A stretch of 35,755 nucleotides of DNA, taken from assembly GCA_031292555.1 (NCBI GenBank), contig JARLGV010000002.1, positions 1 through 35,755 on the forward strand, written 5' to 3'. Positions within the stretch are counted from its first letter, which is position 1, and every line of letters starts with the position of its first letter. The stretch comes from Fimbriimonas sp. GTDB taxonomy: Bacteria > Armatimonadota > Fimbriimonadia > Fimbriimonadales > Fimbriimonadaceae. Positions 9,346-17,312 of this stretch are shown here, piece by piece. The position numbers and the translations under genes are program-made. The notes under the pieces were generated by a model. That model was not told the origin of the DNA. It searched no databases and worked only from the letters and a program-made list of their open reading frames with translations.

Positions 9346-10245
9346 ATGACTTCAAAGAGCATGGCGCCTCTGCCTGCATCTACAAGGATTGAGCTTGTCG
9401 CTCTCTCAGTCTCGGACATTGAGCTTTCCGAGCGGTTCTATGCTCGTAATCTGGGCCTGACGCCTCTGGAAAGGAGCGAGCGGTCGGTGACTCTGGGAAC
9501 GGGCTTAGGGCGTCCCCTTGTCGAACTCGTTCACGAGCCGGATGGCGTGGAGCCGGGGCGTCGATCTCCTGGCCTTTTTCATCTCGCGATCCTGCTTCCC
9601 GATCGAATCGCGCTGGGGCGCTCGCTGTCTCGCCTTTGGCAGTCGGGCTGGCAATTGAGCGGCGCAGGCGACCATTTGGTCAGCGAAGCTCTCTATTTGG
9701 ACGATCCCGAGGGCAACGGAATCGAGCTCTATTGGGACCGTCCAAAGGACTCATGGAAGGTCGTCGACGGCATGGTTCAGATGGACACTTTGGCAGTCGA
9801 CATCGAGTCGCTTCTGGAGGAGGGATCGAAGGACTTGTCGCCATGGGACGGAATTCCCGAGGGCTCGACGATGGGTCACGTCCACCTAAAGGTCTCGGAC
9901 CTCGATGCGGCAAGGGATTTCTACACCGAGGTCATTGGCTTCGAACTCGTCTTCTCGATGCCACAAGCCAACTTCCTGTCGACAGGCGCCTACCACCACC
10001 ACCTCGGCTTGAACACTTGGATGTCGTCCGGCGGCCCTCCTCCGCCACCCAATGCGTTGGGCTTGCGGAACTTCACGGTCATGCTTCCTTCTGCGGAGGA
10101 AATCGGAGCCGTTCGCGGCCGGCTAGAACATGCGTCGATCGCATACCGGTCCGAAGGTGGCGGGATTCTCCTTTTAGATCCTTCGGGAAACGGTTTGTTA
10201 ATCAAGAGCGCACCGGAATCGTTGATTGGTCGCACGGTCGAATGA
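9346..10245 (+). CDS. Two-domain VOC protein, catechol-2,3-dioxygenase (CatE)-like
   Basis: A 299-residue cytoplasmic protein with two vicinal-oxygen-chelate modules. Module 1 (about residues 12-140) contains LVALSVSDIELSERFYARNL, GLFHLAILLPDR and SEALYLDDPEGNGIELYWDRP. Module 2 (about 170-290) contains MGHVHLKVSDLDAARDFY, GAYHHHLGLNTW and LLLDPSGNGLLIKS. This layout matches Bacillus CatE-type extradiol dioxygenases and related glyoxalase-family proteins. The first module has Ala where a first-strand histidine is common, and the second has Leu where a terminal glutamate ligand is common, so the metal site may be split or altered. I chose 9346 because 9298 lies in the hairpin; 9361 is also possible. 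The reaction and substrate are unknown. The only neighbours are the convergent GH116 gene and the upstream structural protein. Confidence 0.75.
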   Translation: MTSKSMAPLPASTRIELVALSVSDIELSERFYARNLGLTPLERSERSVTLGTGLGRPLVELVHEPDGVEPGRRSPGLFHLAILLPDRIALGRSLSRLWQSGWQLSGAGDHLVSEALYLDDPEGNGIELYWDRPKDSWKVVDGMVQMDTLAVDIESLLEEGSKDLSPWDGIPEGSTMGHVHLKVSDLDAARDFYTEVIGFELVFSMPQANFLSTGAYHHHLGLNTWMSSGGPPPPPNALGLRNFTVMLPSAEEIGAVRGRLEHASIAYRSEGGGILLLDPSGNGLLIKSAPESLIGRTVE

Positions 10246-10469
10246 TGGATCAGTGAGTCGTCGCTCTTTCAAGTCACCTTCCTCGGTTGTAAACCGTGGC
10301 TAAGGGTTTCATTACAGGTACCTGGGGCCTGTGGACTTTACCGGTCGTTGCGCGAGAACGATCATCCCGTAGCTCGCGATTTCAGGTTTCTGCCCACATT
10401 ATGATCGTTCACCCTTCGCGTCCCCCATTAAGGAGAGCGATGACTTGACCGTATCGTCACTCGGCCCTA
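10246..10469. other. Convergent intergenic region with a 10-bp inverted repeat
   Basis: This is a 224-bp gap between two convergent genes. GAACGATCAT (10356-10365) and ATGATCGTTC (10401-10410) are perfect inverted repeats 35 nt apart. A good AAGGAG sequence at 10431-10436 precedes ATG ACT TGA, a start followed almost at once by a stop, with no gene behind it. I see no clear U-tract terminator for either flanking gene. Confidence 0.4.
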
Positions 10470-13400
10470 TCACTCGAGGTAGCGAAGCCAAACTTCCAAA
10501 GTCTGTCCTGTTGCGATCGTTTTAGGTTTCGGTAAAACCACGAGCACTCTTGAGCCTTCCACGGCGAGCTTGGCGTCGACCTTCTTCCCGTTCAAGCGGA
10601 CTCCCACTCCTTTCGGCGCGACCTCTCCCGTTTCGAAGGCAAGGCGCTGAACGGTGAGGCTTCCGTACCTCAATTGAATCTCACATTTCTGGGCGTCGGA
10701 GGTGCGCTTCTGGGAATACGTGCCCCACCCTTCGGCGCTCGTGAACGGAGCGCGGAAGTCTTCTGGCGTCAACCGTGGCGAGAAACCGATCGTTTGCAAT
10801 GGGCCGTTGTGTTCGAAGCCGCAGATCGAGATAAAGCTGCCATAGCTGGCCATCGCTCGGGCATAGTGATCGGAGCATTCGATCTCGTTCCATGGATTCC
10901 TGAAATCGGCGCGGTAACGATCGTGAATGGCCCGCGTGACGATCAGCCCCTCTTGGACCATCCCTTCCGCAATCATATGGGCAGCGACCTGATGCTCGAA
11001 TCCGCTCATGCACTCGTTGAAGTAACCGTATTGCCAAGCCGATGCGTCGCCAAAGGCGTCCTTCTCCTGCTTGGGGTTGGTTGTCATTACCATGCCGCCG
11101 TCCCCTGGCATCGCGTACCATCTTCCCTCTTTGTGCGCATCGCGCCAGGGCCCGACGTCGGGCGTGAAGTTGTACTTGTATAGCGCCTTGAGAGCCGAGA
11201 TCGTGTGAACTCGATTCAGAACGCGTCCCAAGCCGACCTGCCAAGCCCATCCCTGCCCCATCACTTGGTCGATATGGCAGCAATCGTAGGTCCCTAGCGC
11301 CTTCGGGTGTTCGGGGTCGCGGGTCTGGATGTAGTACTCGCCATTGAACAGCTCGCGGTCGATATTCGCGGTTCCCTGCTGGAAGATCCCTCGGCACCGC
11401 TTGGCAAACTCGACGTCGTTCAGTTCGAGCGCCATGGCCTCGCCCGCCCGAAGTGCGGCCAGGTACAGGGAGGTGATCCAGGCGATCTTGCCGTACCATG
11501 CCGCGTCGAGAGTGTTCTCTTGCGGCCCCTGGAGGATGCCTTCCACGTTACGGTCCAGGCTGATCAGATACTCGATCGAATGCTTCACTTTGGGCCACAA
11601 GGGCATCAGGAAGGCATAGTCGGTGGACATCTGATGCTCGCGATAGACGCGCAGAATCGTGCCTGCTTGACCGTCGGCAGCAGCATGACGGTCGTATTCG
11701 GCGCGGTTGCCGATCTCGCCATTCTTCTCGTTGAACGCAAGCTCGTAGTCGACGTGAGCGCGGGTGTCACGCTCCAACTCAGGAAAGATTCGACCCATCG
11801 CCTGGGCGTACTGCCAGACGTGGCAGCAAGTGCCGGCACAGCACCCGACACCCTCCCAGGCATAGAAACGCCCCGAACCGAAGCGGTGGGCGGTCGTAGT
11901 CGCCAGACATGACGTGTTCGCAAACGTGCGGTCCAAGAACCAATACGGCAAGGTGGAGTCGTACCAGGTCGAGTGCCACATGCGAGTCTGCTCGGCGAGC
12001 CGCTTGTGGTTCTTCGCGATGTATCGCACGACCGCGGCGACACCATCAAATCTCTTCGCATAGTAGCGGCCGGACGTATCGTCGGGAAGGCCCAGGCGCA
12101 AGTTCGGAAAGTGCCACGCGACCACGAAGGCGATCTCTCTCTTCTCTCCCGGCGCCAGTGTGAGCCGGTGCGACACTGAACCGGTATGCCCAGGCTTCCA
12201 GTCCGGTTCTGCCGACCCGTCGTCAAGAACCGCGATCGCCATCGAGCCATAGTCGGCCAGTTCGTGCACCGGCACGCCGTTCGGGATCGTATCGGACTGA
12301 ACGATCCGTCCCACCCCGATGTTGCCCCACGGTCCCCCCTGCTCGTCGACGATCTCGATATGGGCTTGCTTGCCAGCGAACTCCTTCACTTTGAAGAAGT
12401 CGCTGTGCATCTTGTTCTCGTCCTTGCCGGTCGCCGATAGGACGACCTTGCCATCGACAACGAGGTTGAGGCACGTCTTGCCGGCGTGATTGCCACCCCC
12501 GATCCAGAACGTCAGGTAGTCGCGCTCGATCGTAAACTCCCGACTCGTAAGCTTCCCGGTTGCATCGTCCTTCTCCCCGACCGATTTGCCGGGGGCAGTA
12601 GCGTGCGAGTTCACTACGCGGTCGCCCGGCCCGCCAAGGTCGCCCTGATAGTCAGGGATCTTCGACTTCAGGATTGGTCCCGTTCCGAAGGCGACTCCGT
12701 CCACCTTCCACCCTTCGTAGGTGTCGCGGTCCCACGTCTCGAATGGGAGGTCGAACCGCTTGTTCTCGCTGGCTTTGACCTCACCCGCCCGGCAGACCAC
12801 CATCGCCAGTCCGGCCTCATGGACTGATTCGTTGATGAGCTGGTAGGTACCCTCCACTCCGTTCGAGGCGCAGACGGCGTTCTGCAGCCAACCGCGTAGC
12901 ACCACGTTGACCGATCGATCGGTTCGGTTACGAACGGTGTAATGCATCAGCGTGGCGGGAAGGCTGCTGTCATCCACGTTCAGCGGGATGAAGGGCGAAA
13001 ACGCCTCCAGTTCCACTTCGACCTTTGGGTGATCGAGATATCGAGCCTGTCCCACCGGATATTCGCCGACGAAGCGGATGTCGCTGAAGCCTTGGCGGTC
13101 AAGCGTTCGCGGCGCTTCGTCATCGACCTCGATCGCGAATCCCTGATCGAAAGGCAGAATCTGATCGGGAGGCGCCACGTAGGCCGAGCCGCCACCGGCA
13201 TTGAGATCGGTGCCCCGGTAGTTCACCGGCTTCTGCATGATGCCGAACTTGTTGGCGTTGAAGATATCCCACAGCCACAGACGTCCATCGCCGCCGAGAT
13301 AAAGGCCGCCGGCACAGATCCCGCCGATCGGCATGCCGATTTTGGCCAACTGCTTGCCCCGGTATTCGGATCGCTTTCCACGTGCCGTCAGCGAATGGAC

Positions 13401-13583
13401 CCACTCTGGTCGCAGCTTCTTGTCCATCGGGATCGCGAACTGAAAGTCAGATGCCTGAAACGGACCGGCAAACACCCACTCTGGGGCAAGCAGACCGAGC
13501 GTGGTGGCTCCTGCCAGCTTCAAGAACTTCCTGCGAGGCAGGCCATTGGGTTCGCAGCAACCTTGATTCTCACCGCAATTCAT
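10470..13583 (-). CDS. Glycoside hydrolase family 116 protein (GBA2-like) with Tat signal
   Basis: A 1037-residue exported glycosidase of the GH116 type, which acts on beta-glucosides, beta-xylosides or glucosylceramide in characterised members. The N-terminus carries a twin-arginine signal, LPRRKFLKLAGATTLGLLAP, after a short Cys-rich leader. The N-terminal beta-sandwich includes IGGICAGGLYLGGDGRLWLW. The catalytic (alpha/alpha)6 part includes NEKNGEIGNRAEY, ADGQAGTILRVYREHQMS, QGPQENTLDAAWYG, SLYLAALRAGEAM and YDCCHIDQVMGQGWAW, all in GH116 order. A segment near residues 290-420 looks like an extra carbohydrate-binding insertion. The start at 13583 is preferred over 13643: it places the Tat motif near the N-terminus and has TAGCCT 7 nt upstream. 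The specific substrate cannot be read from the sequence. The gene is divergent from the zinc-ribbon gene. Confidence 0.85.
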   Translation of the reverse strand: MNCGENQGCCEPNGLPRRKFLKLAGATTLGLLAPEWVFAGPFQASDFQFAIPMDKKLRPEWVHSLTARGKRSEYRGKQLAKIGMPIGGICAGGLYLGGDGRLWLWDIFNANKFGIMQKPVNYRGTDLNAGGGSAYVAPPDQILPFDQGFAIEVDDEAPRTLDRQGFSDIRFVGEYPVGQARYLDHPKVEVELEAFSPFIPLNVDDSSLPATLMHYTVRNRTDRSVNVVLRGWLQNAVCASNGVEGTYQLINESVHEAGLAMVVCRAGEVKASENKRFDLPFETWDRDTYEGWKVDGVAFGTGPILKSKIPDYQGDLGGPGDRVVNSHATAPGKSVGEKDDATGKLTSREFTIERDYLTFWIGGGNHAGKTCLNLVVDGKVVLSATGKDENKMHSDFFKVKEFAGKQAHIEIVDEQGGPWGNIGVGRIVQSDTIPNGVPVHELADYGSMAIAVLDDGSAEPDWKPGHTGSVSHRLTLAPGEKREIAFVVAWHFPNLRLGLPDDTSGRYYAKRFDGVAAVVRYIAKNHKRLAEQTRMWHSTWYDSTLPYWFLDRTFANTSCLATTTAHRFGSGRFYAWEGVGCCAGTCCHVWQYAQAMGRIFPELERDTRAHVDYELAFNEKNGEIGNRAEYDRHAAADGQAGTILRVYREHQMSTDYAFLMPLWPKVKHSIEYLISLDRNVEGILQGPQENTLDAAWYGKIAWITSLYLAALRAGEAMALELNDVEFAKRCRGIFQQGTANIDRELFNGEYYIQTRDPEHPKALGTYDCCHIDQVMGQGWAWQVGLGRVLNRVHTISALKALYKYNFTPDVGPWRDAHKEGRWYAMPGDGGMVMTTNPKQEKDAFGDASAWQYGYFNECMSGFEHQVAAHMIAEGMVQEGLIVTRAIHDRYRADFRNPWNEIECSDHYARAMASYGSFISICGFEHNGPLQTIGFSPRLTPEDFRAPFTSAEGWGTYSQKRTSDAQKCEIQLRYGSLTVQRLAFETGEVAPKGVGVRLNGKKVDAKLAVEGSRVLVVLPKPKTIATGQTLEVWLRYLE

Positions 13584-13590
13584 GGCGACT

Positions 13591-13596
13591 AGGCTA
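13591..13596 (-). promoter_or_regulatory. -10 box (TAGCCT) of the GH116 gene
   Basis: On the minus strand TAGCCT is followed by 7 nt and the ATG at 13583, so transcription would start at the A of the start codon. No ribosome binding site is present. It lies 28 bp from the opposing TACGCT box of the zinc-ribbon gene, which makes this 54-bp gap a compact divergent promoter. Confidence 0.5.
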
Positions 13597-13624
13597 CCAG
13601 GCAGGCAGCACGATCCGGTGCGGG

Positions 13625-13630
13625 TACGCT
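13625..13630 (+). promoter_or_regulatory. -10 box (TACGCT) of the zinc-ribbon gene
   Basis: TACGCT is followed by 6 nt and the ATG at 13637, so the predicted transcript begins at the start codon. There is no Shine-Dalgarno sequence. Confidence 0.5.
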
Positions 13631-13636
13631 GATTCC

Positions 13637-14356
13637 ATGGCATCTGCGGAATTGCAGCGACTTTGGAAACTGTGCCGGATCGACACCGGCCTCGTCGAGA
13701 TCCGCAAGCGGGCAGCCGCCCTCGATCCGGGCCGGCAGGTCATGGCCGAGTTGGAAGAACTCAAGAAGCAGGATCAAGAGGTGGGAGGTCGCGCGCGCAA
13801 GTTGTCGTCCGAACTCACCGACTTGGAACTGGCACAGAAGGGCATCGACGACAAGCTAAAGAAGATCGACAAGGAGCTGTACGGCGGCAAAGTCGTCAAC
13901 CCGCGTGAAGTCGAAAACCTGGAGAAAGAGATCGCGATCCTCAAGCGGCATCGAGGCGCGAACGACGAGAAGATCCTTGAGCTTTGGGAGACGTTGCCGC
14001 CAGCCAAGGAAGCCGCCGCCAAGATAGACGCCTTGATTCAGGAAAAGCAGAAGCAGCTCGTCGAACGAAAGAAGGCGGCCATGGCGCTCAAGGCAACCCT
14101 CGAAGCGGAGTTCGCCCGGCTGACCCAGCTCCGGCCGGAAGCGACGAAGGGGATCCCCCCAACGTTAATGGCCCGATACGATGTCATTCGACAGCGCAAC
14201 GACGGAATCGGCATGACGGAAGTGACCAAAAAACAAACTTGCGGGAATTGTGGAACCGTCCTTCCTGAACGGACTGTTCAAGGGCTTAGGGACGAAAAAG
14301 TTATCTCATGCGAAGCTTGCCACACAATTTTGTACTTGTCGGAAGGCGTAGTCTAA
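13637..14356 (+). CDS. C4-type zinc-ribbon coiled-coil protein (CT398/CdsZ-like)
   Basis: A 239-residue cytoplasmic protein. Residues about 10-165 form a charged antiparallel coiled coil rich in Lys/Glu, with segments such as MAELEELKKQDQEVGGRARK and NPREVENLEKEIAILKRHR. The C-terminus is a zinc ribbon with CGNCGTVLP and, 20 residues later, CEACHTILY, giving two CxxC knuckles. This architecture is typical of the bacterial family formerly called DUF164. Members have been linked to secretion chaperoning in Chlamydia and to nucleic-acid-related roles elsewhere, but no general function is settled. I start at 13637 because the upstream in-frame extension lies antisense to the GH116 N-terminus and has no family similarity, and because TACGCT sits 6 nt before the ATG. 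Confidence 0.85.
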   Translation: MASAELQRLWKLCRIDTGLVEIRKRAAALDPGRQVMAELEELKKQDQEVGGRARKLSSELTDLELAQKGIDDKLKKIDKELYGGKVVNPREVENLEKEIAILKRHRGANDEKILELWETLPPAKEAAAKIDALIQEKQKQLVERKKAAMALKATLEAEFARLTQLRPEATKGIPPTLMARYDVIRQRNDGIGMTEVTKKQTCGNCGTVLPERTVQGLRDEKVISCEACHTILYLSEGVV

Positions 14357-15123
14357 GGGCTTCCGCTCTCATCGTCCTGGCCGCTAGTTGCGGAAGCTGT
14401 GCCCGGTTCCCTTCGAATAGCGGAGCCGGAAACTTCACCGCGATCACGTTCTCCTTCTCCGTCGCCGGCAAGATAAACGACACCGTCAGTTCGAACGGCG
14501 TGTCGAACTACATTTACGACGTCGCAATTGCGGCATCGCCACTCCCAAACCCGGATATTGCGCTGGCGCCTGTTCCCGTGATCAACTCCAGCAGCCCGAA
14601 CGGTCGGGTTGCCGGCTCGCCCAACGTTTTCGTCGAGTTCAACTCCCTCAACCCGACCACATCGCTTCCGTTCAGCCTTTATCGATTCGCGCTTGCGAGC
14701 GAGGTGCCCAACCCGAACGACCCCACGAACCCGGTGAATCTGGGCGTCTACACGAATTCGACGCGCGGTCAGATCATAAACTTCACTACACCGGAGACGG
14801 GCGGCGACGCCTCGACGTTGACGTTCACACTCTATACTAACGAACTCGCTGACACCGACGCCGAAGCCAAAGCGCTTCAGACGCTCTACGTGAACATCCT
14901 GACGATGACCCGCCCCGCGAACCAGGGCTCCGGAACCCGAGTCATCGACGCCCTCGGTGACAGCCGAACTGTCAATGGTCTGAACAACTTCCTCGCCATC
15001 AACCTCTTAAAAAGTGGTTCCTACACCAACGCCGCCGGCTTCGAGCCCACCGGCGATACGTTCGGCGGCACCGAGCCCGACGTAGACATCGTCAACTACA
15101 CGATCACCGTGACGCCACCTTAG
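14308..15123 (+). CDS. Putative exported lipoprotein, function unknown
   Basis: A 271-residue protein I do not recognise. The N-terminus has arginines at 13, 14 and 17 and a short hydrophobic stretch ASALIVLAAS. C28 follows in a lipobox-like context (LAAS-C), which suggests export and lipidation. The mature part is rich in Asn, Thr, Ser and Pro and looks beta-rich, with FTAITFSFSVAGKINDTVSS near the start and a tail VDIVNYTITVTPP. No catalytic motif is visible. The ATG overlaps the end of the zinc-ribbon gene by 49 nt in another frame; later in-frame starts would remove part of the signal. A hairpin follows the stop immediately. The coding assignment is supported by the signal sequence and by lack of stops over 270 codons. 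Confidence 0.7.
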   Translation: MRSLPHNFVLVGRRSLRASALIVLAASCGSCARFPSNSGAGNFTAITFSFSVAGKINDTVSSNGVSNYIYDVAIAASPLPNPDIALAPVPVINSSSPNGRVAGSPNVFVEFNSLNPTTSLPFSLYRFALASEVPNPNDPTNPVNLGVYTNSTRGQIINFTTPETGGDASTLTFTLYTNELADTDAEAKALQTLYVNILTMTRPANQGSGTRVIDALGDSRTVNGLNNFLAINLLKSGSYTNAAGFEPTGDTFGGTEPDVDIVNYTITVTPP

Positions 15124-15141
15124 GGCGAAGCGCCCTTCGCC
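15124..15141 (+). terminator. Hairpin between the lipoprotein and GT2 genes
   Basis: GGCGAAG-CGCC-CTTCGCC forms a perfect 7-bp stem with a 4-nt loop directly after the upstream stop codon. It abuts the TATAAT box of the next gene. No real U-tract follows, so it may be a weak terminator or a structure that also covers the spacer of the next promoter. Confidence 0.45.
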
Positions 15142-15147
15142 TATAAT
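15142..15147 (+). promoter_or_regulatory. Consensus -10 box (TATAAT) of the GT2 gene
   Basis: A perfect TATAAT is followed by 7 nt and the ATG at 15155, so the expected transcription start is the A of the ATG. There is no room for a ribosome binding site. This is the clearest leaderless promoter in the window. Confidence 0.65.
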
Positions 15148-15154
15148 ATCGGCA

Positions 15155-16066
15155 ATGCCTCGCGTCTCGATTTTGCTGACGTGTTTCAATCACGTCAAAT
15201 ACTTGCCTGCTTGCTTGGAGGGGGTTCGGCGGCAGGGGTTTCGGGACTTTGAGGTGTTGGCGATCGACGACGGGTCGACGGACGGCAGCCGGGAGTGGTT
15301 GGCGGAGCAGGCCGATATCCTGTGCATCTTCAACGAATCGAACCTGGGCACCTACGAGACGCTGAACGTGGGGCTCAAGGCGGCGAGCGGCGAATTCATC
15401 GCGGTGCTCAACGACGACGACCTATGGGAGCCGGACAAGCTCGTCCGGCAACTCGACCTTCTCGACAGCCACCCGGACGTCGGCCTGGTTCATACGGGCG
15501 GCACGTTCATCGACGGTGAAGGCAATCGGCGGGACGGGAATCCTCTCGGCTTTGCCTTTCCCCGCTTTCAGACCGGCGACATTCTGCTGGGGCTGGTTTA
15601 CGAGAACAAGATCATCGCCAGCGCGGCTTTGGCCAGACGAGAGTGCTTCGACAAGGTCGGTCCCTTCAACTCGGCCTATTTCGGCTCGGGCGACTGGGAA
15701 ATGTGGTTCCGAATCGCCGAACGTTACCAAGTCGGATTTGTCGACGAGCCCTTAACCCACTACCGGGTTCACGGCGCCAATGCGAGCCACAAACTGGAAC
15801 GAATCTGGAAGGATGACGAACGGCTCCGCGAGTGGATCGCCCCGCGCCTGGACGGGTTGGAGTCTCGCTTCCCCGCTTCCGACATCCGAAAGGCGAAGGC
15901 TTTCAACCAAGCTGCGCTGGGAACGGTGAAGACTCTCAACGGCAACGCCGCTGCCGGTCGGGCCGCCTATGCAGCGTCGATTCGCCTCGATCCGGCGCGA
16001 TGGAAATCGTATGCGCGTTACGCGGCGACCTTCCTAGGCGCCAAGGCATTCCGCAAGCTGCTCTAG
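15155..16066 (+). CDS. Family 2 glycosyltransferase
   Basis: A 303-residue soluble GT-A glycosyltransferase. The N-terminal strand and nucleotide-binding region read VSILLTCFNHVKYLPACLEG and AIDDGSTDGSREWL. The DxD-like metal motif is AVLNDDDLWEPDK near residue 90. The acceptor/catalytic region GSGDWEMWFRIAERY follows near residue 187, with YRVHGANAS after it. The last 80 residues are a helical tail with no membrane span. Such enzymes usually transfer a sugar from an NDP-sugar during polysaccharide or glycan assembly, but donor and acceptor cannot be predicted. It is followed after 21 bp by the cysteine desulfurase gene, which has its own -10-like box. Confidence 0.88.
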   Translation: MPRVSILLTCFNHVKYLPACLEGVRRQGFRDFEVLAIDDGSTDGSREWLAEQADILCIFNESNLGTYETLNVGLKAASGEFIAVLNDDDLWEPDKLVRQLDLLDSHPDVGLVHTGGTFIDGEGNRRDGNPLGFAFPRFQTGDILLGLVYENKIIASAALARRECFDKVGPFNSAYFGSGDWEMWFRIAERYQVGFVDEPLTHYRVHGANASHKLERIWKDDERLREWIAPRLDGLESRFPASDIRKAKAFNQAALGTVKTLNGNAAAGRAAYAASIRLDPARWKSYARYAATFLGAKAFRKLL

Positions 16067-16073
16067 TCGCGGA

Positions 16074-16079
16074 TACACT
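16074..16079 (+). promoter_or_regulatory. -10-like box (TACACT) of the cysteine desulfurase gene
   Basis: TACACT is followed by 8 nt and the ATG at 16088, which fits a leaderless start. The intervening AGGGA at 16082-16086 could instead be a ribosome binding site, but it is almost too close to the ATG. Confidence 0.4.
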
Positions 16080-16087
16080 CTAGGGAA

Positions 16088-17257
16088 ATGCGGCCGAGCA
16101 CCCCCACCGATCGGATCTATCTGGACCACGCCGCCACAACTCCGCTTTGCCGGGAAGCTCGTGAAGCGATGCTGCCCTGGCTTACGGACTCATACGGAAA
16201 CCCGTCGAGTCTCCACCGCGAAGGACGGCACGCCAAAGACGCCATCGATTCGGCCCGAGAAACCGTCAGTAAAGCGCTCGGATGCCTCTTTGCGGAAGTT
16301 CTATTCACGTCCGGCGGGACCGAGGCAGCCAATCTCGCGATCGTGGGAGCTGCCCTCCAATATCGCGATGCAGGACGTGACACGATCCTTCTCGGGGCTA
16401 GCGAGCATCACTGCGTGCTCCACACCGAGGCGATCCTCTCTGCGCTCGGGTACCGAGTGACGCTTGTTCCGGTGGATCGCGAGGCGCGCCTCGATCGAGA
16501 TGCGCTGGATTCATTGGTGGACGAGCGGGTTCTACTCGTTAGCTGCATGCACGCGAATAACGAACTGGGCACTATCAATCCCATACGGGAGATCGCCGAC
16601 CGAGTCCACCGAGTTGGAGCCCTCCTGCACTGCGACGCGGTTCAGACCTTCCACGCACCCGGTCAAGGGTGGACGGCGCAGGATCTCGATGCGGACATCT
16701 TGACTGCATCCGGCCACAAGATCTACGGGCCAAAGGGGATCGGCGCGATCTACATCCGAGCCGGCGTCAAGCTCAAGCCGCTAATCGCCGGAGGAGGTCA
16801 GGAGCGCGATGTCCGCGGAGGCACCGAGAACGTCGCCGCAATTGCCGGCTTCGCGGCAGCGGTCCAGCTCGACTCTCCCGACCCTGGCCCCATCCGAGCG
16901 GCCCGCGATCGGTTTGTGGAGTTGCTTCGGCCCCATGGGGCAATGGAGTCGGTAGCCGGCTATGCTCGCGTGCTTCCTGGTCACGCTCACGTGAGGTTCG
17001 CCGAGATCGATGCCGAGTCCATGCTCATCGTTCTCGATCGCATGGGCTTGAGTGCGAGTAGCGGGTCCGCCTGCTCCAGCGGCAGCATCGAGCCCAGTCA
17101 CGTTCTGCTCGCCTGCGGATACTCCGATCTGGAATCGCGCATGGGTCTGCGGTTCACCTTCGGCAGAGGGGCCTCTGTTGAGTTGGCAGCCCAAGCGGCC
17201 GAGCGAGTGATCCGGGCGGTTGAACAGATACGAGGCTCGCGATCCAGCCGGAGGTAG
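16088..17257 (+). CDS. Cysteine desulfurase (NifS/IscS family)
   Basis: A 389-residue PLP enzyme that removes sulfur from L-cysteine as an enzyme-bound persulfide for Fe-S clusters, tRNA thiolation or cofactors. The fold-type I start is IYLDHAATTPLCREAREAM. The PLP-lysine lies in ASGHKIYGPKGIGAIYIR (K211) and is preceded by HCDAVQTFH. The active-site cysteine is C329 in SSGSACSSGSIEPSH. This spacing matches class I NifS/IscS enzymes rather than the SufS class. No iscU, iscA or thiolase gene is adjacent, so its acceptor is unknown. Symbol nifS or iscS would both be guesses. Confidence 0.92.
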   Translation: MRPSTPTDRIYLDHAATTPLCREAREAMLPWLTDSYGNPSSLHREGRHAKDAIDSARETVSKALGCLFAEVLFTSGGTEAANLAIVGAALQYRDAGRDTILLGASEHHCVLHTEAILSALGYRVTLVPVDREARLDRDALDSLVDERVLLVSCMHANNELGTINPIREIADRVHRVGALLHCDAVQTFHAPGQGWTAQDLDADILTASGHKIYGPKGIGAIYIRAGVKLKPLIAGGGQERDVRGGTENVAAIAGFAAAVQLDSPDPGPIRAARDRFVELLRPHGAMESVAGYARVLPGHAHVRFAEIDAESMLIVLDRMGLSASSGSACSSGSIEPSHVLLACGYSDLESRMGLRFTFGRGASVELAAQAAERVIRAVEQIRGSRSSRR

Positions 17258-17296
17258 AGCAGTTTGCCAAACGGATCGCTGGCCATCCTGCGCCCG

Positions 17297-17302
17297 TATA
17301 CT
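17297..17302 (+). promoter_or_regulatory. -10 box (TATACT) of the small membrane protein gene
   Basis: TATACT lies 10 nt before the ATG at 17313, and the expected transcript would have a leader of only about 3-4 nt. No ribosome binding site is seen. Confidence 0.45.
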
Positions 17303-17312
17303 GCATCCATGC

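Noticed and set aside
10431-10445. AAGGAG followed by ATG ACT TGA
   Set aside because: A start-stop unit with no downstream gene in the same direction; probably chance.
13584-13643. Longer N-terminus for GH116
   Set aside because: It would bury the Tat signal and crosses the divergent promoter and the start of the neighbouring gene.
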